Of a stretch of 64,000 nt of DNA, positions 16,160 to 24,581 are shown one piece after another. Positions within the stretch are counted from its first letter, which is position 1. Each line of letters starts with the position of its first letter. Location of the stretch: assembly GCA_017399105.1 (NCBI GenBank), contig JAFQEJ010000053.1, positions 62,001 through 126,000 on the forward strand. Direction: 5' to 3'. Source of the DNA: Clostridia bacterium (GTDB taxonomy: Bacteria; Bacillota; Clostridia; Oscillospirales; CAG-272). The notes below the pieces were generated by a model. The model had not been told where the DNA came from and did no database searches. It saw only the letters and a list, made by a program, of their open reading frames with translations. Both the position numbers and the translations under genes were made by a program.

Positions 16160-17986
16160 ATGTGCGGAATCGTAGGATATATTGGAAACAACAGAGCGGA
16201 TGAAATTCTGATTGAAGGACTTCGTAAGCTGGAATACAGAGGTTATGACTCATCAGGCATCGCCCTTGCGGATGCAGGTAAAGTGAAATGCATCAAAACC
16301 AAGGGCCGTATCGATGTGCTCGCAGAAAAGGTGGGCGACGGTTATGCAGACGCAGTTTGCGGCATAGGTCATACACGCTGGGCAACTCATGGTGAACCTT
16401 CTGACAGAAATTCGCATCCTCATACAAGCTGTGACGGTAAGGTTACGCTTGTACATAACGGAATTATTGAAAATTACATTAAGCTGAAACGTGAGCTCAC
16501 CGAGAAGGGTATCACATTTAAGTCGGAAACCGACACCGAATGTGCTGTCAATCTCATTGCCGCTCTCTATGACGGAAATCCCAAAGATACACTTCTTCGT
16601 GCCATGGAGATGCTTACAGGCTCGTATGCATTTGCTGTTATTTTCTCCGATCATCCTTATACACTCTACGCGGTTAAAAAGGACAGTCCCTTGATTCTCG
16701 GCGTCGGAGAGGGAGAAAATTTCATTGCATCTGATATCCCCGCCATTTTAAAGTGGACTCGCAGGTATATCGTTCTGAATGAAGGCGAAATCGCGGAGGT
16801 TAAACGCGATTCCATTCACATTGTTGATCGGCACAGAAATCCGATTAATCGCGAAATTGAGCATGTGGAATGGAATGTGGGTGATGCCGAGAAGAGCGGA
16901 TTTCCTCACTTCATGCTGAAAGAAATCTTTGAACAGCCATCAGCACTCAAAGCCACAATCTCGCCGAGAATTAACAACGGTAAAGTTAACTTTTCGGATG
17001 AGGGATTGACAGCGGAAATAGCAGAAAGAATCGAGACAATCCATATCGTTGCATGCGGAAGTGCTCTGCATACTGGTATCATCGGAAAAACGCTGATTGA
17101 GCGTCTTGCAGGTATTCCTGTCGATTATGAGATTGCATCCGAATTCCGCTATCGCGATCCTATCATCAAAAAGAATGAGCTTGTGCTTCTGATTTCACAG
17201 TCAGGCGAAACTGCTGATACACTGGCAGCACTCCGTCTGGCGAAAGAACGCGGCGCGCTCACTGTCGCAATTGTCAATGTGGTCGGTTCTTCCATAGCTC
17301 GAGAGGCTGATATTTCGCTCTTCACGCATGCCGGTCCTGAAATCGCAGTTGCTACGACAAAGGCTTATTCAGCTCAGGTCGCCATGATGGAGCTTCTTGC
17401 CATATATTTTGCTCAGATAAAGAGGACGCTTCCCCCCGAGCGAATAGCACAGCTTTTAAACGACCTTACCAGTCTTCCTTCTCAGGTCGAGAACATTCTT
17501 CCTCTTTATGAGACGAGCAGAGAACTGGCAGAGCATATCTCAGCCAATGCGCACGTATTTTTCATTGGACGAGGTCTCGATTACTGTGTCGCACATGAAG
17601 GCTCACTGAAGCTGAAAGAGATTTCGTACATTCACAGTGAGGCATATGCAGCAGGCGAACTGAAGCACGGCACGATTTCCCTGGTATCCACCGGAACACC
17701 TGTTATCGCAATCGCCACTCAGCGTGATGTATTCGATAAGATGGTCAGCAATATCAAAGAAGTAAAGTGCCGAGGTGCATTTGTTTTGCTCATTACCCGT
17801 AAAGGCTGGTATGATGAAAGTGACAGCTACGCCGATCAGGTAATTGAACTTCCGGAAGCAGAAAGCTTATTCATGCCTTCTCTTGTTGCGGTTATATGCC
17901 AGATTCTGGCTTATAATACCGCTGATATCATGGGCTGTGACATCGATAAGCCGAGAAATCTTGCTAAATCCGTTACTGTTGAATGA
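16160..17986 (+). CDS. glmS: Glutamine-fructose-6-phosphate aminotransferase (isomerizing)
   Basis: GlmS (608 residues) makes glucosamine 6-phosphate from fructose 6-phosphate and glutamine, the first step to UDP-GlcNAc and the cell wall. The class II glutaminase domain begins with the nucleophile Cys2 (MCGIVGYIG) and includes RKLEYRGYDSSGIA, GHTRWATHGEPSDRNSHPH and HNGIIENY. Two SIS isomerase domains follow, with ACGSALHTG and SQSGETADTLAAL in the first, and GRGLDYCVAHEGSLKLKE and SEAYAAGELKHGTI in the second. The end DKPRNLAKSVTVE is the conserved C-tail. AAAGGAG lies 10 bases before the ATG. Expression is controlled by the ribozyme in the leader. Confidence 0.97.
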   Translation: MCGIVGYIGNNRADEILIEGLRKLEYRGYDSSGIALADAGKVKCIKTKGRIDVLAEKVGDGYADAVCGIGHTRWATHGEPSDRNSHPHTSCDGKVTLVHNGIIENYIKLKRELTEKGITFKSETDTECAVNLIAALYDGNPKDTLLRAMEMLTGSYAFAVIFSDHPYTLYAVKKDSPLILGVGEGENFIASDIPAILKWTRRYIVLNEGEIAEVKRDSIHIVDRHRNPINREIEHVEWNVGDAEKSGFPHFMLKEIFEQPSALKATISPRINNGKVNFSDEGLTAEIAERIETIHIVACGSALHTGIIGKTLIERLAGIPVDYEIASEFRYRDPIIKKNELVLLISQSGETADTLAALRLAKERGALTVAIVNVVGSSIAREADISLFTHAGPEIAVATTKAYSAQVAMMELLAIYFAQIKRTLPPERIAQLLNDLTSLPSQVENILPLYETSRELAEHISANAHVFFIGRGLDYCVAHEGSLKLKEISYIHSEAYAAGELKHGTISLVSTGTPVIAIATQRDVFDKMVSNIKEVKCRGAFVLLITRKGWYDESDSYADQVIELPEAESLFMPSLVAVICQILAYNTADIMGCDIDKPRNLAKSVTVE

Positions 17987-18013
17987 TATATTCGCACATA
18001 TACCGGTAATTAT

Positions 18014-18173
18014 AGGGCTGTCGCATTTACCATGCGTCAGCCCTTGGATATTGATTTGCCGGTCAAAGACCGTCATTTTAGGGCATTACATGCCCTAAAA
18101 ACAATCAATAAACGCCCCTAATTTTTCGATTTTGTGGCTTGGCTGTTATAAATTTTTCATTTGCAACAGCCCC
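18014..18173 (+). repeat. Five-hairpin repeat, copy 1 (after glmS)
   Basis: First of three related elements of about 160 bp (others at 23172 and 40814). Hairpins in order: GGGCTG-T-CGCAT paired with ATGCG-T-CAGCCC; CGGTC-AAA-GACCG; TTTTAGGGCA with TGCCCTAAAA; a degenerate fourth stem; and GGCTGTTATAAAT with ATTTGCAACAGCC. It ends CAGCCCC followed by TTTT. The element begins 27 bases after the glmS stop and is the most divergent copy. It may serve as the glmS terminator. The rest of the gap up to 18260 is AT-rich with no gene. Confidence 0.85.
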
Positions 18174-18260
18174 TTTTATGCAAGCAGGTTGAAATGTACA
18201 GAAATATACATGTATTTTTATACAAAATGTAGATTGTATGGAGAAATTTGTTGAATTCTC

Positions 18261-18289
18261 TTGAAAAAGAAAAGATAATGAGATATAAT
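18261..18289 (+). promoter_or_regulatory. Sigma-A promoter of the BMP transporter operon
   Basis: TTGAAA at 18261-18266, a 17-base spacer and TATAAT at 18284-18289. The leader of about 70 bases has a weak stem (AAGC...GCTT flanked by ATTAA...TTAAT) and ends with CGGAGG before the ATG at 18366. No known riboswitch core is recognised. Confidence 0.8.
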
Positions 18290-18365
18290 AATAACTAATA
18301 TTAATAAAGCGGAAATGCTTCGTTAATAATGTAAAAGAAGCCGAAAGGCAAAAACGGAGGAAATC

Positions 18366-19514
18366 ATGAAGAAGTTATTATCCATCCTACTTGTTCTCAC
18401 CACAATCCTCAGCATGGGTGTTTTCACATCCTGCTCGAGCGCAGACTCCAACTTTAAGGTTGGTGTCATTCACATTGGAGATCCCGCTGACGGCTCCGGT
18501 TATTCTTTCGCACACGATCAGGGTATCGTTGATATGCAGAAGAATATCGGTCTTGCTGACAGCCAGATTGTAAGAAAGATCAACATCAACGACGGCGATG
18601 CTGCCGCTACCAAGACTGCAATCGAAGAGTGCATCGAAGAAGGCTGCAACATCATCTTCGGTACAAGCTGGGGCTACATGGAAACCATGGCAGAACTTGC
18701 TGAGCAGTATCCTGATGTTATCTTCTCCCATGGCACAGGCTACATGAGCAACGACACTAACTTCAACAACTATTTCGGACGCATCTACCAGGCAAGATAC
18801 CTCTCCGGTATCGCTGCGGGTCTCAAGACTCAGTCGAATAAGATCGGTTATGTAGCAGCTTGGGGTACCGACAATGCAGAAGTTACCGGCGGTCTCGACG
18901 CTTTTGCTAAGGGCGTTGCTGCTGTTAATCCCGATGCTACTGTATATGTAAAGACCACTGATTCCTGGTTCGACCTTTCCAAGGAAGGCGAAGTTGCACA
19001 GGCTCTCATCGATCTGGGCTGCGACGTTATCGGTCAGCACTGCGATACCACTGCTCCCCAGCTTGCAGCTGAAAATGCAGGCGTGTGGGGCTGCGGTTAT
19101 AACTCTGATATGACCTCTTCCGCTCCCAACGCACACCTCACCGCTCCTATCTGGAACTGGGGCGTATACTACACTTCCGCTGTTGAAGCTGCAATGGACG
19201 GTAAGTGGGCTGAATTCGGCAACTACTTCGGCGGCCTCAAGGAAGGCTTTGTAGATATTTCTCCTCTGACTGCTAACTGCGCAGAGAACACTCAGACCAT
19301 CATCGAAGCTGTTAAGAAGCTGATCGTCGACGGTGAGTTTGCAGTATTTGACGGCAAGCAGATAAAGGTTGATGGTACAACTGTATCTGTAGTTGACGAG
19401 GCTATGATGGACAACGCTGGCAATACCATCGTTGAAGCCGGCGGCGCATGCCTTGACGACGCTACCATCACTGGTGCAATCAACTGGTATTACAGCAACG
19501 TAGTAGCAGCATAA
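18366..19514 (+). CDS. BMP-family substrate-binding lipoprotein of an ABC transporter
   Basis: A 382-residue exported lipoprotein (signal MKKLLSILLVLTTILSMGVF, lipobox FTSC). The mature part is a BmpA/PnrA-type binding protein: KVGVIHIGDPADGSGYSFAHDQG, EECIEEGCNIIFGTSWGYM, HGTGYM, IGYVAAWG and VIGQHCDTTAPQLAAENAG. This family binds purine nucleosides in spirochetes and lactic acid bacteria. It is the first gene of a four-gene operon with one ATPase and two permeases in the order known for bmpA-nupA-nupB-nupC. Its codons favour C-ending forms more than the neighbours, consistent with high expression of a binding protein. Confidence 0.9.
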   Translation: MKKLLSILLVLTTILSMGVFTSCSSADSNFKVGVIHIGDPADGSGYSFAHDQGIVDMQKNIGLADSQIVRKININDGDAAATKTAIEECIEEGCNIIFGTSWGYMETMAELAEQYPDVIFSHGTGYMSNDTNFNNYFGRIYQARYLSGIAAGLKTQSNKIGYVAAWGTDNAEVTGGLDAFAKGVAAVNPDATVYVKTTDSWFDLSKEGEVAQALIDLGCDVIGQHCDTTAPQLAAENAGVWGCGYNSDMTSSAPNAHLTAPIWNWGVYYTSAVEAAMDGKWAEFGNYFGGLKEGFVDISPLTANCAENTQTIIEAVKKLIVDGEFAVFDGKQIKVDGTTVSVVDEAMMDNAGNTIVEAGGACLDDATITGAINWYYSNVVAA

Positions 19515-19536
19515 CTCTATTGATTAGGTGAATTAA

Positions 19537-21075
19537 GTGGAGATGCAACAGAATAAAACTGAATTTGCGATCGAGCTTAAGGGTATCACCAAAACCTTTG
19601 GCAGCGTTGTTGCCAATCATAATATTGACCTTTCCGTTAAGCAGGGTGAGATTCTCGCCCTGCTTGGCGAAAACGGTTCCGGTAAGACAACCCTTATGAA
19701 TATGCTGTCCGGTATTTATCGTCCCGACAGCGGATCGATCTATGTAAACGGTAAAGAGGTATTCATCAATTCCCCCGAAGACGCAAAAAAACTCGGAATC
19801 GGAATGATTCATCAGCATTTTAAACTCGTAGACGTGCTTTCCGCTGCCGATAATATTTATATCGGCTCAAAGAAGGAAGGCTTTTTTCTTTCAGGCAAGC
19901 GCTTTGATAAAATAACGGAGCTTTGTGAAAAAACAGGACTTGAAATTGATCCGCATAAGCCTGTTTATTCTATGTCGGTCAGTGAAAAGCAGACGGTAGA
20001 AATTATCAAGGTGCTCTATTACGGTGCCAATATTCTTATTCTCGATGAACCGACAGCAGTTCTGACACCTCAGGAAACGCAGAAGCTCTTTTCCATCATG
20101 CGCAACATGAAAGAAGCAGGATGTGCGATTATTATCATCACGCACAAACTCAACGAGGTTCTTGAGATATCGGACCGTGTAACCATTCTTCGCAAGGGCG
20201 AGAGCGTTGCGACTGTAAAAACAGCAGAAACAACCGCAAAAGAACTTACCGAATTAATGGTCGGCCACTCTGTAGAGCTTTCTATCGACCGTCCGGAACC
20301 GGATCGTGGAGAGGTTCTTTTGACAGTTACCCATCTTTCGATTGCAAATGACGATAATGTCGATGTGATCAAAGACATCTCATTTGAGCTGTATGAAGGC
20401 GAAATACTTGGTGTCGCAGGCGTTGCGGGAAGCGGACAGAAGGAGCTCTGTGAAGCAATTACCGGTCTTCAAAAGATCCGACAGGGTTCAATTCTTTACA
20501 AAAAAGAAAACATTGAGGGAAAATCCCCCCGCGATATTATCAAGCTTGGCATCGCCATGAGCTTTATTCCCGAGGACCGACTTGGTATGGGACTTGCCGC
20601 TTCAATGAATATTACCGATAATATGCTCCTTAAGAGCTATCGTGACAGCAGTACCCCCTTTGTTGACCGCAAATCTGCGGCTGAAGTTGCCGAGCGTATT
20701 GTTAAAGATCTTGAGATTGCGACTCCCGGAATCAATATTCCGGTGCGCAGATTGTCTGGCGGTAACGTACAGAAGGTGCTTCTGGGCAGAGAGATCGAAT
20801 CTGCACCTAAGGTTCTCATCACTGCATATGCGGTTCGTGGACTTGATATTAACTCATCCTACACAATTTACGATAATATCAATATCCAGAAGAAAAAGGG
20901 AGTCGGCGTTCTCTTCATCGGAGAGGATCTCGATGTTATGCTGGAGCTTTGCGATAGAATCATGGTGCTCTGCCACGGAGAGATCACAGGCATTGTCGAT
21001 GCTAAAAATGTAACAAAGGAGCAGCTTGGTCTGCTGATGACTGCCGCAGTAAAGGAAGGTGAAGCTCATGAATAA
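19537..21075 (+). CDS. Nucleoside/simple-sugar ABC transporter ATP-binding protein (two cassettes)
   Basis: A 512-residue ATPase with two cassettes, as in NupA, RbsA and YufO. Cassette 1: Walker A GENGSGKTTL (about 44-53), signature YSMSVSEKQTVEI, Walker B ILILDEPTAVLTPQE and switch histidine in IITHKLNEV. Cassette 2: VAGVAGSGQKELCEAI, signature RRLSGGNVQKVLLGRE, and a Walker B/D-loop ITAYAVRGLDINSS that departs from the usual AAQPTRGLDVGA. Cassette 2 of this subfamily is often degenerate. Start GTG 19537 has AGGTG 6 bases upstream; ATG 19543 is an alternative. It follows the binding protein gene by 22 bases. Confidence 0.92.
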   Translation: MEMQQNKTEFAIELKGITKTFGSVVANHNIDLSVKQGEILALLGENGSGKTTLMNMLSGIYRPDSGSIYVNGKEVFINSPEDAKKLGIGMIHQHFKLVDVLSAADNIYIGSKKEGFFLSGKRFDKITELCEKTGLEIDPHKPVYSMSVSEKQTVEIIKVLYYGANILILDEPTAVLTPQETQKLFSIMRNMKEAGCAIIIITHKLNEVLEISDRVTILRKGESVATVKTAETTAKELTELMVGHSVELSIDRPEPDRGEVLLTVTHLSIANDDNVDVIKDISFELYEGEILGVAGVAGSGQKELCEAITGLQKIRQGSILYKKENIEGKSPRDIIKLGIAMSFIPEDRLGMGLAASMNITDNMLLKSYRDSSTPFVDRKSAAEVAERIVKDLEIATPGINIPVRRLSGGNVQKVLLGREIESAPKVLITAYAVRGLDINSSYTIYDNINIQKKKGVGVLFIGEDLDVMLELCDRIMVLCHGEITGIVDAKNVTKEQLGLLMTAAVKEGEAHE

Positions 21076-22186
21076 ACCCCTCAAGCTGGGCGGAGAAAAT
21101 CGTTTTCATGTCGTAAAACGAGCAGAGCTTCCTTTCAAGCAGACCGCTCTTCTTTACATTCTCGCAATTGTCCTTGCACTGGTTGCAGGAGGTATCTTCA
21201 TACTTTGTATAGGTCACAATCCTTTCAGCTTTTATGCTACGCTGATTTCCGGATGCTTCCGCTCCAAGCTGGCATTTGTTGCACTAATTAAGATCATCAT
21301 GCCGCTGCTGCTCACAACACTCGGCGTTGCAGTCGCATTTAAGATGAAATTCTGGAACATTGGTGCCGAGGGACAGTTTATTATGGGCGCAATCTGCGCG
21401 ACCTATTTTGCACTCTATTGGGGTGATATGCCGCATTTCCTGCTGGTCATTGTTATGATGCTTGCAGGCTTTGTCGGAGGCGGTATCTGGGGCTTGATTC
21501 CTGCATATTTCAAGTGTCGCTTCGATACTAACGAAACACTCTTGACACTGATGCTCAATTACATCGCACTATACATCGTTCAGTATCTTCGTGACGGTCC
21601 CTGGCGTGATCCCGCTGCCGGCGGATTTTTAAAGATTGCTAAGCATCCTGAAAGTGCATGGCTTGATAAGCTCTTTGGCATCGATATCACATGGGTTATT
21701 TGTATCATCCTTGTTGTTATCATGTTTATCTACCTCAGCTACACAAAGCAAGGTTACGAAATAGCGGTTGTAGGTGACAGCCACAATACCGCCCGTTATG
21801 CAGGCATGAATGTGAAGGGAATTATTCTTCGCACCATGTTTATCTCTGCCGCAGTCTGCGGACTTGCCGGTATGCTTCAGGTTACAGGTGATGCAACAAG
21901 CCATACGCTCACAATGGGTATTGCCAGCGGCGTCGGCTTCACTGCAATCATTGTCGCTTGGCTCGCAAAGCTTAATCCGTTTGGCATTCTCCTTGTCTCA
22001 ACCTTCTTTGGTATTCTCGACAAAGGTTCCGGAGTCGCGGAAAGTACCTTTGGACTTTCCTCGTCGGTTGCAGATGTATTGCAGGGAATCATTCTCTTTT
22101 TCATTCTTGGTCTTGACTTCTTCATTCGTTACAAGATTGTCATTTCCAAGAGCGAGCATGAAGAAACAAAGGAGGCAGCAAAATGA
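21068..22186 (+). CDS. ABC transporter permease (NupB/YufP-like)
   Basis: A membrane protein of 372 residues with about nine hydrophobic helices. It belongs to the branched-chain/ribose-type permease family used with BMP binding proteins: FKMKFWNIGAEGQFIMGAI near residue 90 is the cytoplasmic EAA-like segment that touches the ATPase, and DSHNTARYAGMNV occurs later. I place the start at ATG 21068, which has AGGAAGG 8 bases upstream and overlaps the stop of the ATPase gene; GTG 21059 in frame is less likely. It overlaps the next permease gene by ATGA. Confidence 0.9.
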   Translation: MNKPLKLGGENRFHVVKRAELPFKQTALLYILAIVLALVAGGIFILCIGHNPFSFYATLISGCFRSKLAFVALIKIIMPLLLTTLGVAVAFKMKFWNIGAEGQFIMGAICATYFALYWGDMPHFLLVIVMMLAGFVGGGIWGLIPAYFKCRFDTNETLLTLMLNYIALYIVQYLRDGPWRDPAAGGFLKIAKHPESAWLDKLFGIDITWVICIILVVIMFIYLSYTKQGYEIAVVGDSHNTARYAGMNVKGIILRTMFISAAVCGLAGMLQVTGDATSHTLTMGIASGVGFTAIIVAWLAKLNPFGILLVSTFFGILDKGSGVAESTFGLSSSVADVLQGIILFFILGLDFFIRYKIVISKSEHEETKEAAK

Positions 22187-23163
22187 ATACCATCATAAAC
22201 TTCCTCTTTGCTGCAATCAAAGCAGGCACCCCGCTGCTTCTCGGTACTACCGGTGAGATTATCACCGAAAAGTCGGGAAGCCTCAACCTTGGTGTCGAGG
22301 GTCTCATGTATATGGGAGCTTTTGCCGGTTTCTACGCCGGCTACAAAACCAACAGTGTCATTATTGCTGTGATTGCCTCTATGCTCATGGCAATGTTCGG
22401 TGCGCTGATATTTGCATTCCTGACAGTTACACTTCAGGCAAATCAGAATGTTACAGGCTTGACACTGACAATATTCGGATCCGGTCTTTCCATCTTCTTC
22501 GGACAGCAAATGATCAATAACGAGGGTGGAAAACCCAGTATGTCCGTAGATTTTATGGCAAAATTAGCAGAAGAGCCTCTACCTTTACTCGGAGATATCC
22601 CAGTAGTAGGAAAAATCCTCTTCTCCCACAATCCTCTTGTCTATCTCGCCGTTGTTATTGCGATCCTGGCATGGATTTACATCCGATTCACCAGAGCCGG
22701 TCTTAACATGCGTGCTGTGGGTGAAAATGCTGCTGCAGCAGATGCATCAGGCATCAATGTCAACCGTGTAAAGTATATGAACATACTCCTTGGCGGTGGT
22801 GTCTGCGGTATCGGCGGAGCCTATATTGCTATCATCAACAGCTACGGCGGATGGGATAACGGCTGTATAAACGGTCAAGGCTGGATTTCGGTGGCGCTGG
22901 TCATCTTCGCAAGCTGGTCGCCGGCAAAAGCTATTCTCGGCTCGCTGGTATTCGGCGCGTTCTCGGCGTTCCAGATTCGTGCAAATGAATTTGCAAGCGC
23001 ATTTCCGGCACTCAGCTTCCTTGCTGAGATTCCCAGCGCAATTTATGTTATGCTTCCGTTCCTGCTCACTGCGATCATTCTGATCTTTACATCAATTCGC
23101 GGAAAACGTGAAGGCGCACAGCCTGCGAACTGCGGCATCAACTACTATAGAGAAGAACGATAA
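22183..23163 (+). CDS. ABC transporter permease (NupC/YufQ-like)
   Basis: The second permease (326 residues, about eight helices), pairing with the preceding one as a heterodimer. The family motif EKSGSLNLGVEGLMYMGA near residues 27-44 and the segment AVGENAAAADASGINV near 180-195 match the NupC/YufQ group. It starts in a 4-base ATGA overlap with the first permease, so the two subunits are coupled. It ends the operon; the hairpin repeat copy 2 begins 8 bases later. Confidence 0.9.
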   Translation: MNTIINFLFAAIKAGTPLLLGTTGEIITEKSGSLNLGVEGLMYMGAFAGFYAGYKTNSVIIAVIASMLMAMFGALIFAFLTVTLQANQNVTGLTLTIFGSGLSIFFGQQMINNEGGKPSMSVDFMAKLAEEPLPLLGDIPVVGKILFSHNPLVYLAVVIAILAWIYIRFTRAGLNMRAVGENAAAADASGINVNRVKYMNILLGGGVCGIGGAYIAIINSYGGWDNGCINGQGWISVALVIFASWSPAKAILGSLVFGAFSAFQIRANEFASAFPALSFLAEIPSAIYVMLPFLLTAIILIFTSIRGKREGAQPANCGINYYREER

Positions 23164-23171
23164 AGAAGAAT

Positions 23172-23332
23172 AGGGCTGTCGCATTTGCAATGCGTCAGCC
23201 CCCTGATATTGATTTTGCCGGTCATAGACCGCCATTTCAGGGCATTTTTTGCCCTGAAGCCAATCAATATACGCCACAAAATCGAAAATTTTGTGGCTGG
23301 GCTGTTGCAAATTTTTCATTTGCAACAGCCCC
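23172..23332 (+). repeat. Five-hairpin repeat, copy 2 (after the BMP transporter operon)
   Basis: Most regular copy. Stems: GGGCTG-T-CGCATT with AATGCG-T-CAGCCC; CGGTC-ATA-GACCG; TTCAGGGCA with TGCCCTGAA; GCCACAAAAT-CGAAA-ATTTTGTGGC; and GGGCTGTTGCAAAT with ATTTGCAACAGCCC. TATTGATT and AATCAATA can enclose stems 2 and 3. Ends GGGCTGTCGCA and TGCAACAGCCC also form imperfect terminal inverted repeats, as in a MITE. It separates the plus-strand transporter operon from the convergent GNAT gene. Confidence 0.88.
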
Positions 23333-23341
23333 ATTTAAATA

Positions 23342-23779
23342 TTAATGTTTAATGTACATCTGTGTATATTCTAAATTCTCAAATCCACACCGACCGTACA
23401 GCCGCTTTACAGATTCATTGTCCGGTGAAATCTCAAGTCTGAAACGCGCCGCATTCTTGTAAAGCTTGGTCAGCTCACGTACCGCATCACCACCAAGCCC
23501 TTTTCCGCGGTATTCGGGTTTAATATAAAGCTCATCAATCCAAACGACCTCTCCGCCTGCTTCGTTGGAATATGTAATGGCAAGCAGTACAAAGCCAGCA
23601 ATAATATCATCTTTCTTGATCATATATGCTTCTGCAAAGGGCGTACCCTTTTCCAATAAATCTGCAGTCTTAATCATATGTGCCTCTGGAATCGAATGAA
23701 GTACCGCGTCGGAATTGTAAAAATTTTTATTCATCTCAAGGAATTCATTTCGATAGGAAGCGTTATATGAAACCAGCAT
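23342..23779 (-). CDS. GNAT family N-acetyltransferase
   Basis: A 145-residue acetyltransferase. The acetyl-CoA-binding motif A is clear: VVWIDELYIKPEYRGKGLGG, with R-G-K-G-L-G as the pyrophosphate loop, followed by the C-terminal LYGRCGFENLEY. The start at 23779 is chosen because GAGG lies 7 bases upstream and because it is one base past the stop of the methyltransferase gene; a longer frame would overlap that gene by 100 bases. The acceptor is unknown. Last gene of the minus-strand cluster ppx-ppk-methyltransferase-GNAT. Confidence 0.85.
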   Translation of the reverse strand: MLVSYNASYRNEFLEMNKNFYNSDAVLHSIPEAHMIKTADLLEKGTPFAEAYMIKKDDIIAGFVLLAITYSNEAGGEVVWIDELYIKPEYRGKGLGGDAVRELTKLYKNAARFRLEISPDNESVKRLYGRCGFENLEYTQMYIKH

Positions 23780-23780
23780 T

Positions 23781-24581
23781 TTAAGTCCTCTCATAGTTAT
23801 TTCTAAAAATTTCATAAGCCAGAATCGATGCTGCCGAAGCGGCGGAAAGGGCAGCAGGGAAGCGTCGTCCATAAGGCAGCTCAACAATCACATCGGAGAT
23901 GTCGAGCAATGGTTTTGTGATCCCTCGCTTTTCGCCGCCGACAATGAGCAGAAGCGGAACTTGCAATGAAACATCAAATAAAGGGGTTGAACGATCGGAT
24001 TTATCCGCAGCAGCGATAGTATAACCCTTTTCTTTCAGACATGAGGCAGCATCAAACAGATCAGCTGTATACATCTCAAAAAGCTCGGATGCACCTGCAG
24101 AAGCTCTGCAAACAACTCCTGCTGCACTCATCCAATTTCGAGGAGGCATGATTACAGCAGTCACGCCGGCTGCATAAAGAGATCGCAGAGCATAACCATA
24201 ATTATACGGATCTTCGATTCCATCAAGCATCACATAAAAGCCATTGTCCTTTATTTTATCGGATGTAAATTCATCGATCAAACGATCACTGCAGATTGCA
24301 ACAATACCACCGTGTGTTGAACCTACTGTAAGCGCATCAATATCAGTATTATCGGTATACTCGATCACAAAACCATGCATACCCGCCATACGCTTTAAAA
24401 AAGCAAGCTCACGGCTTTTGCTTTTGCACTTTTCCTGATCGAATAGAATCTTCTCAATTTTTCGATTGTTGACTCCGATTGAGCGTCCCTCTAATACAGC
24501 TTTTATGGAAATCATACCCTCCAGAATGTTGGAGGGTATAAATTTTTGTGATTCTTTTTTAATTTTGCTCATAGAGCTCAT
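23781..24581 (-). CDS. TrmH/SpoU-family RNA 2'-O-methyltransferase
   Basis: A 266-residue SPOUT methyltransferase. An N-terminal substrate-binding part (SIKAVLEGRSIGVNNRKIEKI) precedes the knotted SAM domain with motif 1 GIEDPYNYGYALRSLYAAG, motif 2 LLLIVGGEKRGI and motif 3 VELPYGRRFPAALSAASAAS. Motif 3 lacks the usual Ser-Leu-Asn-Val run, which may indicate a divergent target or activity. ATG 24581 overlaps the ppk stop (ATGA); ATG 24572 has GAGGT 9 bases upstream and is a good alternative. Inside the early coding region a 9-bp stem (TACCCTCCA/TGGAGGGTA) is present. The RNA target is unknown. Confidence 0.82.
   Translation of the reverse strand: MSSMSKIKKESQKFIPSNILEGMISIKAVLEGRSIGVNNRKIEKILFDQEKCKSKSRELAFLKRMAGMHGFVIEYTDNTDIDALTVGSTHGGIVAICSDRLIDEFTSDKIKDNGFYVMLDGIEDPYNYGYALRSLYAAGVTAVIMPPRNWMSAAGVVCRASAGASELFEMYTADLFDAASCLKEKGYTIAAADKSDRSTPLFDVSLQVPLLLIVGGEKRGITKPLLDISDVIVELPYGRRFPAALSAASAASILAYEIFRNNYERT

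Noticed and set aside
18290-18365. Purine or other riboswitch upstream of the BMP transporter operon
   Set aside because: The leader is about 70 bases with only a weak stem; the conserved loop sequences of purine riboswitches are absent.
23092-23334. Minus-strand frames in repeat copies 2 and 3 that share a peptide (LQQPSHKIFDFVAYIDW)
   Set aside because: The similarity follows from DNA identity of the repeat. Copy 1 does not keep the frame and there is no ribosome site, so a protein product is unlikely.
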